DNA of 64,000 bases from Acidimicrobiaceae bacterium (GCA_003162475.1 PMOI01000022.1:55936-119935), one strand, 5' to 3'; positions 25,375-34,408 are shown, numbered from the stretch's first letter. A program made the numbers and translations. The notes: generated by a model not told the origin, from the sequence alone.

Positions 25375-26397
25375 CTAGCCCAGCCAACGTTCCAAGAACG
25401 AGTAGGCCAGGTCGCCGTGCCACTGATGGCCACCGACGAACACGTCGTGGACCAGTGCGTCGCCGGCGCCGAGGCCTTCGTAGACCGAGCGCAGCTGCGC
25501 CATCGACGACTCCGCCGACGTCAAGGGGAACAGCGGGTCCTCAGTGGCGGACTCGATCAGAAGAGGACGTGGGCAAATCAAGGCACCCAAATCCACGTGC
25601 TCGAGTTGGCCCAGCATTCCCCACAGCACCTGCGATCCACACATGTTGAAGGGGATCGTGTGGGCCTCGCCCCACGAGGAGAAGAAGCCGCTCACCACGA
25701 CGGCCGATACCCGATCGTCAGTGGCGGCCAGCAACAACGAGAGAGTGCCGCCGAAGGAGAGGCCAGCCACGCCGACCCGAGTGGGATCCACCAGGGGGTG
25801 CCCATCGAGCACGTCCAAGCATCGAGCGAGATCCCAAAGATTCTGCGTCAACGGATTCCATCCGGCCATAACGGCGTGCACCAGATTGGTGTCGCAACCG
25901 TAGTGATCGGGCGGCGACCAGTCAGCACGCTCTCCGAAACACCGCAGGTCGGGGGCGAGGACGACGAAGCCCCGTTGGGCCAACTGATGCGCGTAATCAT
26001 CGCCGGGCGTCTCCGATGAGTCGAGACCGCAGACCAGGGACTTGCCCGACCCGTGGCCGTGCACGGCCAGGACCGCCGCGCCCGGGGCGCGACGCTCATC
26101 AGGTAGCAGTAAATAAGCGGGCACGGACATGGTGTCCTCAGTGTCGAAGACCACCCGGTCTCGCCGGTAGCCGTCGCACGCCACGCTCTCGGTCACTTCG
26201 AAATCAAGCGGCACCCGCGATGGAGTCGGAGCGAGCAGTGACGCGAGCCGTTGCTGACAGCGCACCCGCCATGCATCGAACTGTGCCCGATCGCCCTCGG
26301 GTAGCGGGTCGACCTGCACCGTGTCGTTGAGTCGGCTCGTCCATTGGGACCAGGGCGAAAAGTTACGCGTGCGGGTACCTCTCTGCTCTGCCGGCAT
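25375..26397 (-). CDS. Alpha/beta hydrolase, acetyl-xylan-esterase/dienelactone-hydrolase-like
   Basis: A 340-residue alpha/beta-hydrolase. The oxyanion strand is 'VLAVHGHGSGKS', nucleophile 'AGLSFGGTL', acid in 'SATEDPLFP' and catalytic His in 'GGHQWHG'. There is no signal peptide, so it is cytoplasmic. It resembles the large family of carbohydrate esterases found near sugar-acid genes, which may deacylate imported oligosaccharides. GGGGGAG precedes the ATG by 6 nt. It is downstream of the fructuronate reductase gene, with a 158-bp gap. Confidence 0.78.
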   Translation of the reverse strand: MPAEQRGTRTRNFSPWSQWTSRLNDTVQVDPLPEGDRAQFDAWRVRCQQRLASLLAPTPSRVPLDFEVTESVACDGYRRDRVVFDTEDTMSVPAYLLLPDERRAPGAAVLAVHGHGSGKSLVCGLDSSETPGDDYAHQLAQRGFVVLAPDLRCFGERADWSPPDHYGCDTNLVHAVMAGWNPLTQNLWDLARCLDVLDGHPLVDPTRVGVAGLSFGGTLSLLLAATDDRVSAVVVSGFFSSWGEAHTIPFNMCGSQVLWGMLGQLEHVDLGALICPRPLLIESATEDPLFPLTSAESSMAQLRSVYEGLGAGDALVHDVFVGGHQWHGDLAYSFLERWLG

Positions 26398-26555
26398 GGT
26401 AGCTCCCCCTTACGCGGTCGCCACCGCCCGCCGTCTAAATTCAATCAACGTTCGACACTACCGGACGTGGTGTCGGTGCCTTGTCGTGGATGTCAGTCGA
26501 CGACACACCGGCAGACACCTTCGTCCATCTGTGTCCCACGGCTTTCGACGACCTA

Positions 26556-27305
26556 TTAAATGGTCATCGCCGAAAAGCCGCCGTCGACGTGGATCAGAGC
26601 ACCCGTGACGAAGCCGGACGCGCGAGAAGCTGCCAGCCACAACAGTGCCCCGTCGAGCTCTTCGGGTTCACCCAGGCGCCGCATCGCAGTGTGCGCGACA
26701 ATGCTGTCGACGCGCTCGCGGGTCAAGAGCGCACGATTCTGTTCCGCGGGGAAGAAGCCGGGAATGATCGCGTTGACGCGAATTCCGTCGGGCGCCAGTT
26801 CACGAGCCAAATATTGCGTGACGTTGTTTAATCCGGCCTTCGCGGCGGCGTAGCCAAAGACGCGACTTAGTGGTGGCCCCGACGACGCCGACGAGATGTT
26901 GATGATTGACGCTCCGCCGGGTCGGTTTCGCATCTGCGGGACGAAGATCTGACAAGCGCGAAAGACCGCACTGAGATTGACGTCCAGTAATCGATCCCAT
27001 TCCTCATCCTGCAAATCAGCGAACGACGCCGACGAATTCACGCCCGCCGCATTTACCAAGATGTCGGTGCCTCCCGTACCCTCCAACGTCGCGCCAGCTG
27101 CTTCCATGCTTCCCCTGTCGACCACGTCGACCGACAAGAACGCGGCGCGCCCACCAGCCTGAATGATGTCATCGACCACCGCGTGGCCACGCTCCATCGA
27201 CCGACCGAGCACCGTCACCTCTGCGCCAGCCGAGGCGAGGCAGCGCGCAAAGCGCGCCCCGAGTGCGCCGGTCCCACCGATGATCGCAGCTCGTTTGCCG
27301 CTCAC
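26556..27305 (-). CDS. SDR-type fructuronate reductase / D-mannonate oxidoreductase
   Basis: A 249-residue SDR with 'IGGTGALG' cofactor loop, 'LVNAAG', 'ISSASSG' and 'YAAAK'. The substrate loop 'IIPGFFPAEQNRALLT' matches the SDR-type mannonate oxidoreductases (Bacillus UxuB/YjmF class), which interconvert D-fructuronate and D-mannonate. The start is GTG, 23 bp after the uxaE stop. It is unrelated in fold to the long-chain UxuB of E. coli. The ManD gene across the convergent junction would use its product. Confidence 0.83.
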   Translation of the reverse strand: MSGKRAAIIGGTGALGARFARCLASAGAEVTVLGRSMERGHAVVDDIIQAGGRAAFLSVDVVDRGSMEAAGATLEGTGGTDILVNAAGVNSSASFADLQDEEWDRLLDVNLSAVFRACQIFVPQMRNRPGGASIINISSASSGPPLSRVFGYAAAKAGLNNVTQYLARELAPDGIRVNAIIPGFFPAEQNRALLTRERVDSIVAHTAMRRLGEPEELDGALLWLAASRASGFVTGALIHVDGGFSAMTI

Positions 27306-27328
27306 GTCGAAGAGCTCAGCCGCGGGAT

Positions 27329-28789
27329 TTACGAGTGGCGTGAGGTCCCCTTCAACGGTGCCAGATGGCGTCCAAGATGGGTCTCCAGCGCATGATGGTA
27401 GCGATCAGACTCCACGCCGAGCAGCGAATGCAGTTCGTCCTTGAGCCGGAGCTCACCTTGTTCATCGCGAAGGGTGAGCACCGCGCCGTATCCCACGTGC
27501 AAGATCTGTCGACTGTCGAAACTTGTCACCAACGCATCGAGATCGGCGTCCGCGACATCCCTTGAGAGAGGAGTTCGATCTCGAACCGCCGAAACCTGAT
27601 AACTGGCTCGTGCTCCTTGGTAGGCGTCACGGCTCACGTCGTAGATCTCTCGAAAGAGCGACGGCGCGCAGAGCGCCGCAACACCGAGTGCCTCGAGGTA
27701 ACTCGTCCCCGACGTCTTGAGATGGAGCATCCCACCCGTGGCGTCCGCAGCCAACGCGTAGATACTGAACTTGTCCGAGCCCGAGTGCAAACTGAGTTTG
27801 TAGGGCCCCAGTGCACTCGTCACCGCAAAATGCTGACGAAGGCTGTCGGCCAAAACGCCCGTGTCGCCAATGTACTCCACACCTTTTTCGAACGCGCCGA
27901 TGTAGCGGGGAGCGAAACTCACCCACTGCATACCCAATCGCTTCATTTCCGTGGCCATGTACACGTGCTCGGCAATGGTGGTCGGAGATTCAGTTTCGTC
28001 TATGGCGACTTCCACTTCGACGGGGTAGTCGGCGTGCGTCATCAAATGGCGATACATCGAAACCGTGTAGGCCACCGCTGCCGCGTACTTGTGCGCGGCA
28101 CGTCTCAGTTCTACGTCGCTCACGCGTAGTGCAATCTCTTCCAAGTCAATTGTCTTGGCCGCATAGCGACGAAGCATCGAGGTTTCATCGTCCTCGAGCG
28201 CTGTCCAGGGGACATCGGTGAGGTCGCCCTGGTATGACGGAGTGACGTCACGAACGTGTTCACCTGGGTCAATGGTGAACGTGGTGAAACCTGCCTCCAG
28301 GCATCTGTCGATGTCAGCGAAGGTCTTTAGATGGTCCGCGTCGGCGCCGACTTGTCGGTCCCAGCCCGCCTCCAGCGCGCCGAACGTGGCGTCGTCCAAG
28401 ACCTCTTGTGGGGTGCGCCCCAGGCGGTCCATCTCTCGTATGGATTGTTGCGCGAACACCGGCACGATGCCGCTGCCGTACGTGCGAAACGCCTTTACGT
28501 GTCCCGGCGTGGCCAACCCGAGTCGATCGCCGACTCCCGCCGACGTGGCCAGCCCCACCGGTCTCGGTTGCAGCCCGGGAACTTTTGCCCGCACCGCACG
28601 TGCATTGAGGGGCGAGAGAGAACCTTCGAGAATCGACCCGTCGACGCTCGTGCTCACGACGCCGTCGAAATCAGACAGCTCCTCCGCCGTGCGCGCGACG
28701 ACTCGAAGTTGACGCCGCGTCCCCGCTCCGACGACGCTCAAGGTCAGTTGCCCCGAGGTCAGTCCCGTCATCTCTTCGTCAGCGCTCAA
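27329..28789 (-). CDS. uxaE: Tagaturonate epimerase (UxaE)
   Basis: A 486-residue protein of the UxaE family, which epimerises D-tagaturonate to D-fructuronate. I recognise 'GHVKAFRTYGSGIVPVFAQQ', 'SIREMDRLGRTPQEVLDDAT', 'SLHSGSDKFSIYALAA' and 'HLKTSGTSYLEAL'. The enzyme lets galacturonate-derived tagaturonate join the fructuronate-mannonate-KDG branch. The start is TTG, with GGGAG 7 nt upstream. No uronate isomerase (UxaC) is in the window, so the source of tagaturonate must be encoded elsewhere. Confidence 0.9.
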   Translation of the reverse strand: MSADEEMTGLTSGQLTLSVVGAGTRRQLRVVARTAEELSDFDGVVSTSVDGSILEGSLSPLNARAVRAKVPGLQPRPVGLATSAGVGDRLGLATPGHVKAFRTYGSGIVPVFAQQSIREMDRLGRTPQEVLDDATFGALEAGWDRQVGADADHLKTFADIDRCLEAGFTTFTIDPGEHVRDVTPSYQGDLTDVPWTALEDDETSMLRRYAAKTIDLEEIALRVSDVELRRAAHKYAAAVAYTVSMYRHLMTHADYPVEVEVAIDETESPTTIAEHVYMATEMKRLGMQWVSFAPRYIGAFEKGVEYIGDTGVLADSLRQHFAVTSALGPYKLSLHSGSDKFSIYALAADATGGMLHLKTSGTSYLEALGVAALCAPSLFREIYDVSRDAYQGARASYQVSAVRDRTPLSRDVADADLDALVTSFDSRQILHVGYGAVLTLRDEQGELRLKDELHSLLGVESDRYHHALETHLGRHLAPLKGTSRHS

Positions 28790-28840
28790 CGACGACTCCC
28801 GACGATCATCGAACAGTCACCCACGGTGCCGTCGAACGAT

Positions 28841-29614
28841 TCACGACCGACGATCAAGTAAGGCCGATGAATCGGCGTCAAGATAGAGACGTGCGTTGGG
28901 AGCCGTCTGGAGTAGCGAAGCAGGGCAGTCCGCGGTCACTGGTCCCTCGAGTACGCGCTTCACTATTTTCGCCTTTCGCGCTTCGGGCGTCAGCACAATA
29001 ACGCTGGCCGGTCGCATCAACGCGTGCACCGTGAGGGTCAGGGCCCGAGTGGGTACATCGTCGATCGACCCGAAATGCCCCTCACCGACTTGCTGGGCAC
29101 GACACGCCTCATCCAGTTCAACAATGTGTATCATCTCGCGAGTGTGGAAGTCCGCTGGGGGGTCATTGAACGCCAAGTGGCCATTTTCGCCAATTCCCAT
29201 GACGCAAATTGCTGGATCAAGGTCACGAACTAACTGACCGTAGCGAGCCAGTTCCTCTTCCACCGGCTGATGGTCGCCGCGAACACCATAAAAGGCCTTC
29301 GGCTTCACCCGTGACACCAACTTTTCCTGCATATAACGGCTAAAACTCTCGGGATGATCTTCAGCCATCCCGAGGTATTGATCCATGTGCAGGATCGTGA
29401 TGCGCGACCAATCGATATCACTACGATGACAGAGCGCGTCCATGAAACTCAGTTGCGAGTTGCCGGTGGCCAGGATGACCGCAACCTCGTCGCGCGTCTC
29501 GAACGCCGTGGCGACAGTCGCAGCAAAGTCGTCGGCTCCAGCGAGGCCAAGTGCTGCATTGGATTCCGCGATGAAGACAGTGAGTTGACCGTATTTGAGA
29601 TCCTGCATATACAT
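28841..29614 (-). CDS. NagB-like glucosamine-6-phosphate deaminase/isomerase family protein
   Basis: A 257-residue protein of the NagB/6-phosphogluconolactonase fold. 'LATGNSQLSFMDAL' is the phosphate loop, 'HMDQYLGM' holds the catalytic Asp, and 'GENGHLAFNDPPADFHTR' holds the catalytic His. E. coli NagB has 'NDGHIAFNEP' here, so the Asp is Asn and the last Glu is Asp. It leads the operon with uxaE and fructuronate reductase, an unusual place for NagB, so another sugar phosphate is possible. The track start (29665) is too early; ATG 29614 follows GAGGAAAT. Confidence 0.8.
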   Translation of the reverse strand: MYMQDLKYGQLTVFIAESNAALGLAGADDFAATVATAFETRDEVAVILATGNSQLSFMDALCHRSDIDWSRITILHMDQYLGMAEDHPESFSRYMQEKLVSRVKPKAFYGVRGDHQPVEEELARYGQLVRDLDPAICVMGIGENGHLAFNDPPADFHTREMIHIVELDEACRAQQVGEGHFGSIDDVPTRALTLTVHALMRPASVIVLTPEARKAKIVKRVLEGPVTADCPASLLQTAPNARLYLDADSSALLDRRS

Positions 29615-30006
29615 ATTTCCTCTCGTGGCAGATCTTTGAAAGCGACGCGGCACTTTGAGATTCACGTCGTCACTTCGTTCTCGTGTATGACTCTACTATC
29701 CGTGAGCGCTTTTGAATATTTGAATTCAGCACGACAACGCCGCGTTTACTCAACGTAAAGACTGCTCAAGAGAACTGACATCAATTCCAATTACTCGAAC
29801 ACTGTCAGCCACTTCGATCGAGCACATGTTACCGGCGTGTCCTTCAAGACTCGTTCGAGTGATGAGATAGTCAACACATTCTGGTCATCTCAACGAGTGC
29901 ATTAGGTCGACGAGACAACCAATCGTTACGAAGTTGTCCTTGGTAACCACCATCAAGCAAGTATCGTGACCGCAGAGACAAAGCTCGCGCGACGACGGAG
30001 GACCAA
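29615..30006. other. Divergent intergenic region, nagB-like gene / alcohol dehydrogenase gene
   Basis: About 390 bp without a gene. It holds inverted repeats TGAAT-(6)-ATTCA at 29713-29728 and GACAAC-(13)-GTTGTC at 29913-29938, possible operators for the two divergent units. TTGGTA-(16)-TATCGT around 29939-29967 could be a promoter for the plus-strand operon; confidence in that is low. Confidence 0.45.
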
Positions 30007-30942
30007 ATGAAGGCACTCGTATTCACGGCTCCAGGAGTCGTGGAGAACCGCGATATTCCCGACGCGGTCGCCGCCGACGGGGAAGAAATCGTCCACGTCG
30101 AACGAGCAGGAATCTGCGGCAGCGAGCTACACGGTATTGCGACGGCCGGCTTTCGTGTTCCGCCGATGATTATGGGTCACGAGTTCGTCGGGCGTACTTC
30201 TGACGGCAGGCGCGTGGCCGTGAACCCGCTGAGTTCGTGCGGTAAGTGCGAGCTGTGCGTTTCGGGTCGCACGCAACTGTGTCGCACCAGGTCGCTGCTC
30301 GGGGTTCACTCGGCGGGAGGTTTCGCCGAACGAGTGGCCACGCCCATCACCTCGATACACACAATTCCTGACGAAATCGACTGGGACCACGCCGCGCTCA
30401 TCGAGCCCATCGCCAACGCCGTGCACGCGTGGGCGCTCGCCGGGTCGCCTCCGGACCTGCGATTCGGAGTGATCGGTTGCGGCCCGATCGGACTGGCCTG
30501 CCTCGAGGTCGCTCGCAACAAAGGCGCCACGAGTATCGCCTGCGCCGATCTTTCAACCGAGCGTGGTGACGTCGCACGGGCAATAGGTGCCACGCGGGTC
30601 GGATCGTCGCTCGAGGGTGAGTTCGACGTAATCTTCGACGCCGTCGGCACGGCCTCCACTCGCGCTAGTTCGATCGACCACCTCATCCCCGGTGGTACTG
30701 CCGTCTGGCTGGGTCTCGCGACACCGGACCCCGGGTTTGACGCGGCCGCAGCCGTGCGCTTCGAGAAGAACATCCGCGGTTCGTTCGCCTACAACGATGC
30801 GGAGTTCGTCGAGGCGATCCACCTAGCGCCCCAGCTCGACCTCTCGTGGTTCACGACGTACCCCCTGACCCAGGGTGCAGAGATATTCACGGCGCTCATG
30901 AACGGCCAGACCACACCAATCAAGGCTCTGTTGCAACCATGA
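30007..30942 (+). CDS. Zinc-dependent medium-chain alcohol dehydrogenase
   Basis: A 311-residue MDR enzyme. Catalytic zinc ligands are in 'GICGSE' and 'MGHEFVG', the structural zinc site is 'CGKCELCVSGRTQLC', and the cofactor loop is 'VIGCGPIGLA'. An Asp after the second strand ('CADLS') suggests NAD. It is slightly short for the family, which is usually 340-350 residues. GGAGG precedes ATG 30007. Its stop overlaps the next start as ATGA. It probably oxidises a polyol or hydroxy acid feeding the aldolase-like partner. Confidence 0.9.
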   Translation: MKALVFTAPGVVENRDIPDAVAADGEEIVHVERAGICGSELHGIATAGFRVPPMIMGHEFVGRTSDGRRVAVNPLSSCGKCELCVSGRTQLCRTRSLLGVHSAGGFAERVATPITSIHTIPDEIDWDHAALIEPIANAVHAWALAGSPPDLRFGVIGCGPIGLACLEVARNKGATSIACADLSTERGDVARAIGATRVGSSLEGEFDVIFDAVGTASTRASSIDHLIPGGTAVWLGLATPDPGFDAAAAVRFEKNIRGSFAYNDAEFVEAIHLAPQLDLSWFTTYPLTQGAEIFTALMNGQTTPIKALLQP

Positions 30943-32033
30943 ACGTCTTCGACCTTGATACGCCGACGCTCGTCATCGACCTCGACCGCGTCGAAACCAA
31001 CATCGCCGAAATGGCGCGACGCAGTCGTGAGGGAGGTGTTCGCCTGCGACCCCACACCAAGACCCACAAGATGCCCGAGATCGCACGAATGCAGATCGAC
31101 GCTGGTGCCTCGGGCATCACCTGCGCCAAGATCGGCGAAGCAGAGGTGATGGTGGCGGCGGGCTTCGACGACATCCTCATTGCGTATCCGCTCTACGGAT
31201 CAACGAAGCTCGCTCGGTTAGCGGCTCTTCGAGAGAAGGCCCGAATACTGGTGAGCCTCGACTCCACCGAGGTTGCTCGGGGGCTCGGCGAACTCGGCGT
31301 CGCGTCGGGCAATCCCGTAGATGTCTACGTCGAAGTCGACACTGGTCACCACCGCATGGGCCGTCCTTCTGGCGCCCCGACCGTCGAACTGGTCTCGGCG
31401 CTCGCCGAGATACCCGGCATCACGATCTTCGGACTACTGACTCACGCGGGACACGCCTACGGCGCCATCTCGCTCAGCGAGCGCGGCGTCGTGGTCGACC
31501 AGGAGATTACGGACCTGCTCGACACGCAGCGACTTTGCTCCGAGGCCGGCGTAGAGGTACGCGAGATCAGCGTTGGATCAACGCCGTCCGCGCGTAGCGA
31601 AATCTCTCGACACGGCGTGACCGAGGTGCGACCCGGCACCTACGTCTTCAACGACACCAGCATGATCAACCTCGGCGTGGCGACCCAAGAGACCTGCGCC
31701 GCGCACATCCTGGCGACCGTCGTCAGCCGGGCGAGCGCGGAGCGCTTCGTCATCGACGCCGGCACCAAGTGCTTCTCGTCCGACGGCGTGGGCCGACCCG
31801 GCTGGATCCAGGTTGTGGGGCGCAACGACCTCACGATGGAGTTCATCACCGAAGAGCACGGAGTCGGAACGATCGATCTCTCCCAGGGCGGCATGCTCTC
31901 TATCGGCGACAAGCTCGAGCTCATTCCGAGCCACGCCTGTGCGGTGATCAACCTCTTCGACTCCGCATACGGAGCGCGACGTGGAGAGATCGTGCAGGAA
32001 CTCGTCGTCGCCGGACGCGGCAAAGTTCGCTGA
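30939..32033 (+). CDS. D-threonine aldolase / D-serine dehydratase-like PLP protein (alanine racemase fold)
   Basis: A 364-residue fold-type-III PLP enzyme. 'LDTPTLVIDLDRVETNIAEM' is followed by the PLP Lys in 'RPHTKTHKMPEIA'. 'VDTGHHRMGR' and 'VGSTPSA' bind cofactor, and the C-terminal 'PSHACAVINLFD' has the His/Cys zinc ligands of D-threonine aldolase/DSD1-type enzymes. It would cleave a D-beta-hydroxy amino acid or dehydrate D-serine-like substrates. The track start at 30846 lies inside the dehydrogenase gene. ATG 30939 is coupled by a 4-bp overlap. Confidence 0.87.
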   Translation: MNVFDLDTPTLVIDLDRVETNIAEMARRSREGGVRLRPHTKTHKMPEIARMQIDAGASGITCAKIGEAEVMVAAGFDDILIAYPLYGSTKLARLAALREKARILVSLDSTEVARGLGELGVASGNPVDVYVEVDTGHHRMGRPSGAPTVELVSALAEIPGITIFGLLTHAGHAYGAISLSERGVVVDQEITDLLDTQRLCSEAGVEVREISVGSTPSARSEISRHGVTEVRPGTYVFNDTSMINLGVATQETCAAHILATVVSRASAERFVIDAGTKCFSSDGVGRPGWIQVVGRNDLTMEFITEEHGVGTIDLSQGGMLSIGDKLELIPSHACAVINLFDSAYGARRGEIVQELVVAGRGKVR

Positions 32034-32129
32034 CCAGCGATACCTGTCGTTGCAATCGCGCGTGAGTTCTCGATGTCATCTCTTTAGATGCCCCCGTCGG
32101 CGCAACACCACTAGCTGAGAGGCGGACGA

Positions 32130-33314
32130 ATGGAAGGAAGTCGCTCGACGCCACACGGGGCGCCATCGACTCAGGTCACCTTTCAACCGGTCGCGTTCGC
32201 CGGCGCCACGACCTCCTTCGTCCTCTTCGGTGCGATGACGTCGCTCTTCGGCCCGCTCTTGATCAACTTCTCTCATAGGTTCGACGTCTCACTGCCGACC
32301 GCAGGCGCCGTCATAAGTGTCAACTTCGTTGGCTCGTTCTTCGGAGTCCTACTCGGCTGGTTCGGGGTCAAGCGCGTGTCGGGTTCGTGGGTGCTCTCGG
32401 GTTCGCTGTGGCTCTTGGCCGCGGGAGCCACGGGAGCTGCGTTCTCGCACCACTGGCCGACGTTCCTCACGTGCGTGTTTGGCATTGGCCTCGGATTCGG
32501 TGGGCTGGACTTCTCGCTCAACACGTTGCTGGCCCGAACAGCCCTCGAGGGCCGGGTGTTTCGACTCAGTGTCGCCAACGCCGGCTTCGGCGTCGGTGCC
32601 GTCATCGGTCCAGTGCTCATCGTCGTGGTCCATCCCACCAACTTCCCGATCCTCCTGGGAGGCATCGCCGTCGGCGCGGTGTTGCTGTCCACACTCAATT
32701 GTGGAGTCGACGCGCCAGTCTTACGCGGACATCAACACCAGCGCGAGGTGAACGCACTCGCGTCACGGCGACGTCCGATCTTGATCACGTTCATCGCGGC
32801 GTACATCTTCTATATCGCCGTTGAATCGAGCTCGTCGGGGTGGCTGGCCGCACAGCTTCACGGCGTCGGCTACTCCGGATCGACGGCAACTATCGTGACG
32901 GCCGGATTCTGGGCCGGACTCGCTGTTGGACGCGTGGTGGGCGCTCCTCTGCACAGTCGTTGGTCCGACAAGATCCTGGTCCTCGGTGGCCTCGCTCTCG
33001 CCCTCGTTCTGTGCGGTTGCGCCTCGTCGAGCGCCCTTGCGCCGTACGCATATCCGGTGCTGGGACTCGTCTTGGCTTCGATCTTCCCAATGGGACTCAT
33101 CTGGTACACCGTGCTCTGTCCGCACGACAATGACGGACTCGCCCTCATGATCCTCTTCATGATGGCCGGTGGCGTGATCGGGCCCGGCGTTGAGAGCCTC
33201 ATGGTATCTGCCTTCTCAGTCCACGTCGTGCCGCTGGTCATCGCGGCCTTCGCGCTGGCCGACATGGCGATCTTCGCGAGCGCCCTGCGCTTTAGGCCGC
33301 TCTTCATCAGCTGA
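32130..33314 (+). CDS. MFS transporter (FucP/sugar-type)
   Basis: A 394-residue membrane protein with about 12 TM segments; 'FGIGLGFGGLDFSLNTLLAR' and the 'GRVVGAPLHSRWSD' loop between halves are MFS features and resemble the fucose-permease-like group. It follows the PLP gene by 96 bp on the same strand, so it likely imports the substrate of the dehydrogenase/PLP pair. GAGGCGGA precedes the ATG. Confidence 0.85.
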   Translation: MEGSRSTPHGAPSTQVTFQPVAFAGATTSFVLFGAMTSLFGPLLINFSHRFDVSLPTAGAVISVNFVGSFFGVLLGWFGVKRVSGSWVLSGSLWLLAAGATGAAFSHHWPTFLTCVFGIGLGFGGLDFSLNTLLARTALEGRVFRLSVANAGFGVGAVIGPVLIVVVHPTNFPILLGGIAVGAVLLSTLNCGVDAPVLRGHQHQREVNALASRRRPILITFIAAYIFYIAVESSSSGWLAAQLHGVGYSGSTATIVTAGFWAGLAVGRVVGAPLHSRWSDKILVLGGLALALVLCGCASSSALAPYAYPVLGLVLASIFPMGLIWYTVLCPHDNDGLALMILFMMAGGVIGPGVESLMVSAFSVHVVPLVIAAFALADMAIFASALRFRPLFIS

Positions 33315-33319
33315 TGAAG
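33302..33319. repeat. 18-bp perfect palindrome over the MFS stop codon
   Basis: CTTCATCAGCTGATGAAG contains the TGA stop of the MFS gene. There is no loop and no T-run, so it is at most a weak transcription end signal. Confidence 0.35.
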
Positions 33320-33713
33320 GACACGATTACGTCAGCGGTCGCGACCTTCCACGATGAATCGAAACAGCTGGACGTTAAGTCGACGACCTTGGACAATCTG
33401 GAAACACTCCCAAGGTACTGGGATTGAGACCCGGGCGACCCACTGAGCTTGTTGCGCTGACCACTTGATTCCGCCCAAAAGACCTTCGGGACCTGCTTGA
33501 CGTCACAGGGTGATTGCTACCGTTGCTGGACATTGCGGTCGACCCATGGCACATATCGCCCTGGCTCAGCGTCTCGCCGATCAGCGGAGACGACGAGCTT
33601 GGCACGGCGCCGAGTCGTGTCACACCGGAAGAGAAGAATTCCACCAACAACGTGCTCCGCCTTATGCCGCGCGCTGACACAAAACCAAGCAGCGAAGGCG
33701 TAAAGGAATCGAC
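33315..33713. other. Intergenic region before the DUF1579-like gene
   Basis: About 400 bp without a recognisable gene. ORFs 33375-33959(-) and 33514-33717(+) of the track show no family features. The stretch may be decayed sequence, in keeping with the interrupted gene that follows. Confidence 0.4.
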
Positions 33714-34223
33714 ATGACAACAACAGAACCAACGACAATCCCCTCTGTCGGCCAGGGCGACCTTGATTTCATCTTCGGCAGTTGGATCGTTCACAACCGA
33801 AAGCTGCTCGACGCGACGGACCCAAACTGTCACGAGTGGACTGAGTTTCAGACGACGTCGCGTACCGAACCGGTCCTCTTTGGCCTCAGCCACGTAGAGC
33901 GTATCTACGCTGACGCTGTTGAAGGGGCCGACGCGTGGGAGGGCTTCACTCTGCGTCAATTCGATCCCGCAGAATCTGTGTGGAGGATTTGGTGGGCGTC
34001 GACAAGGAGTCCGGGCAAACTCGACGCCCCTCTCGTGGGGCGCTTCGTCGAGGGCGTTGGCGAATTCTTTGGCGACGACACAGTGAATGATAGGGCCATC
34101 AAGGTGAGATTCGAGTGAACCAATCCAACCCTCGAGAGCGCCCGCTGGTCACAGTCGTTCTCGTACGACGATGGTCAAAGTTGGCAGACCAACTGGATAA
34201 TGGAGTTCTCCCGCGAAAAGTGA
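33714..34223 (+). pseudogene. DUF1579-like protein gene interrupted by an in-frame TGA
   Basis: The first 134 codons ('GDLDFIFGSWIVHNRKLL' to 'NDRAIKVRFE') match a common actinobacterial hypothetical family related to DUF1579. The frame then meets TGA at 34116-34118 and continues without a shift as 'TNPTLESARWSQSFSYDDG' and 'QSWQTNWIMEFSREK' to a second TGA at 34221. In the family, as I recall it, 'VRFRW' is followed by this very segment, so the TGA stands where a Trp (TGG) is expected. A single-base nonsense change, a sequence error or read-through would each explain it. An AAGGA site precedes the ATG. Confidence 0.8.
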
Positions 34224-34408
34224 TTGACACACCATCGCTCAAGATTCTCCTCGGCGCCTAAGGGAGCGCGGACCAGGACTTCCTAGGAAACCAACATAAC
34301 GAGCGCGGCTGTTTCCAACTCGAAGGAAGACTCAGTCGCTGGTTGAGGGCTCGCCAACACACAGTGCAGCGTGCCGAACTCCCTGAGTGATTCTTTTTCT
34401 CTATCCCC

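Noticed and set aside
32075-32095. Short stem CATCT-cttt-AGATG after the PLP gene
   Set aside because: Only 5 bp, no T-run, and the downstream MFS gene probably belongs to the same unit.
33405-33480. Possible tRNA-like stretch (GGTACTGGGATTGAGACCC...)
   Set aside because: No cloverleaf can be drawn and there is no TTCRANNC loop or matching acceptor stem.
33375-33959. 194-residue minus-strand ORF in the gap before the DUF1579-like gene
   Set aside because: It overlaps the recognisable plus-strand gene, is rich in Ser/Arg and shows no motif.
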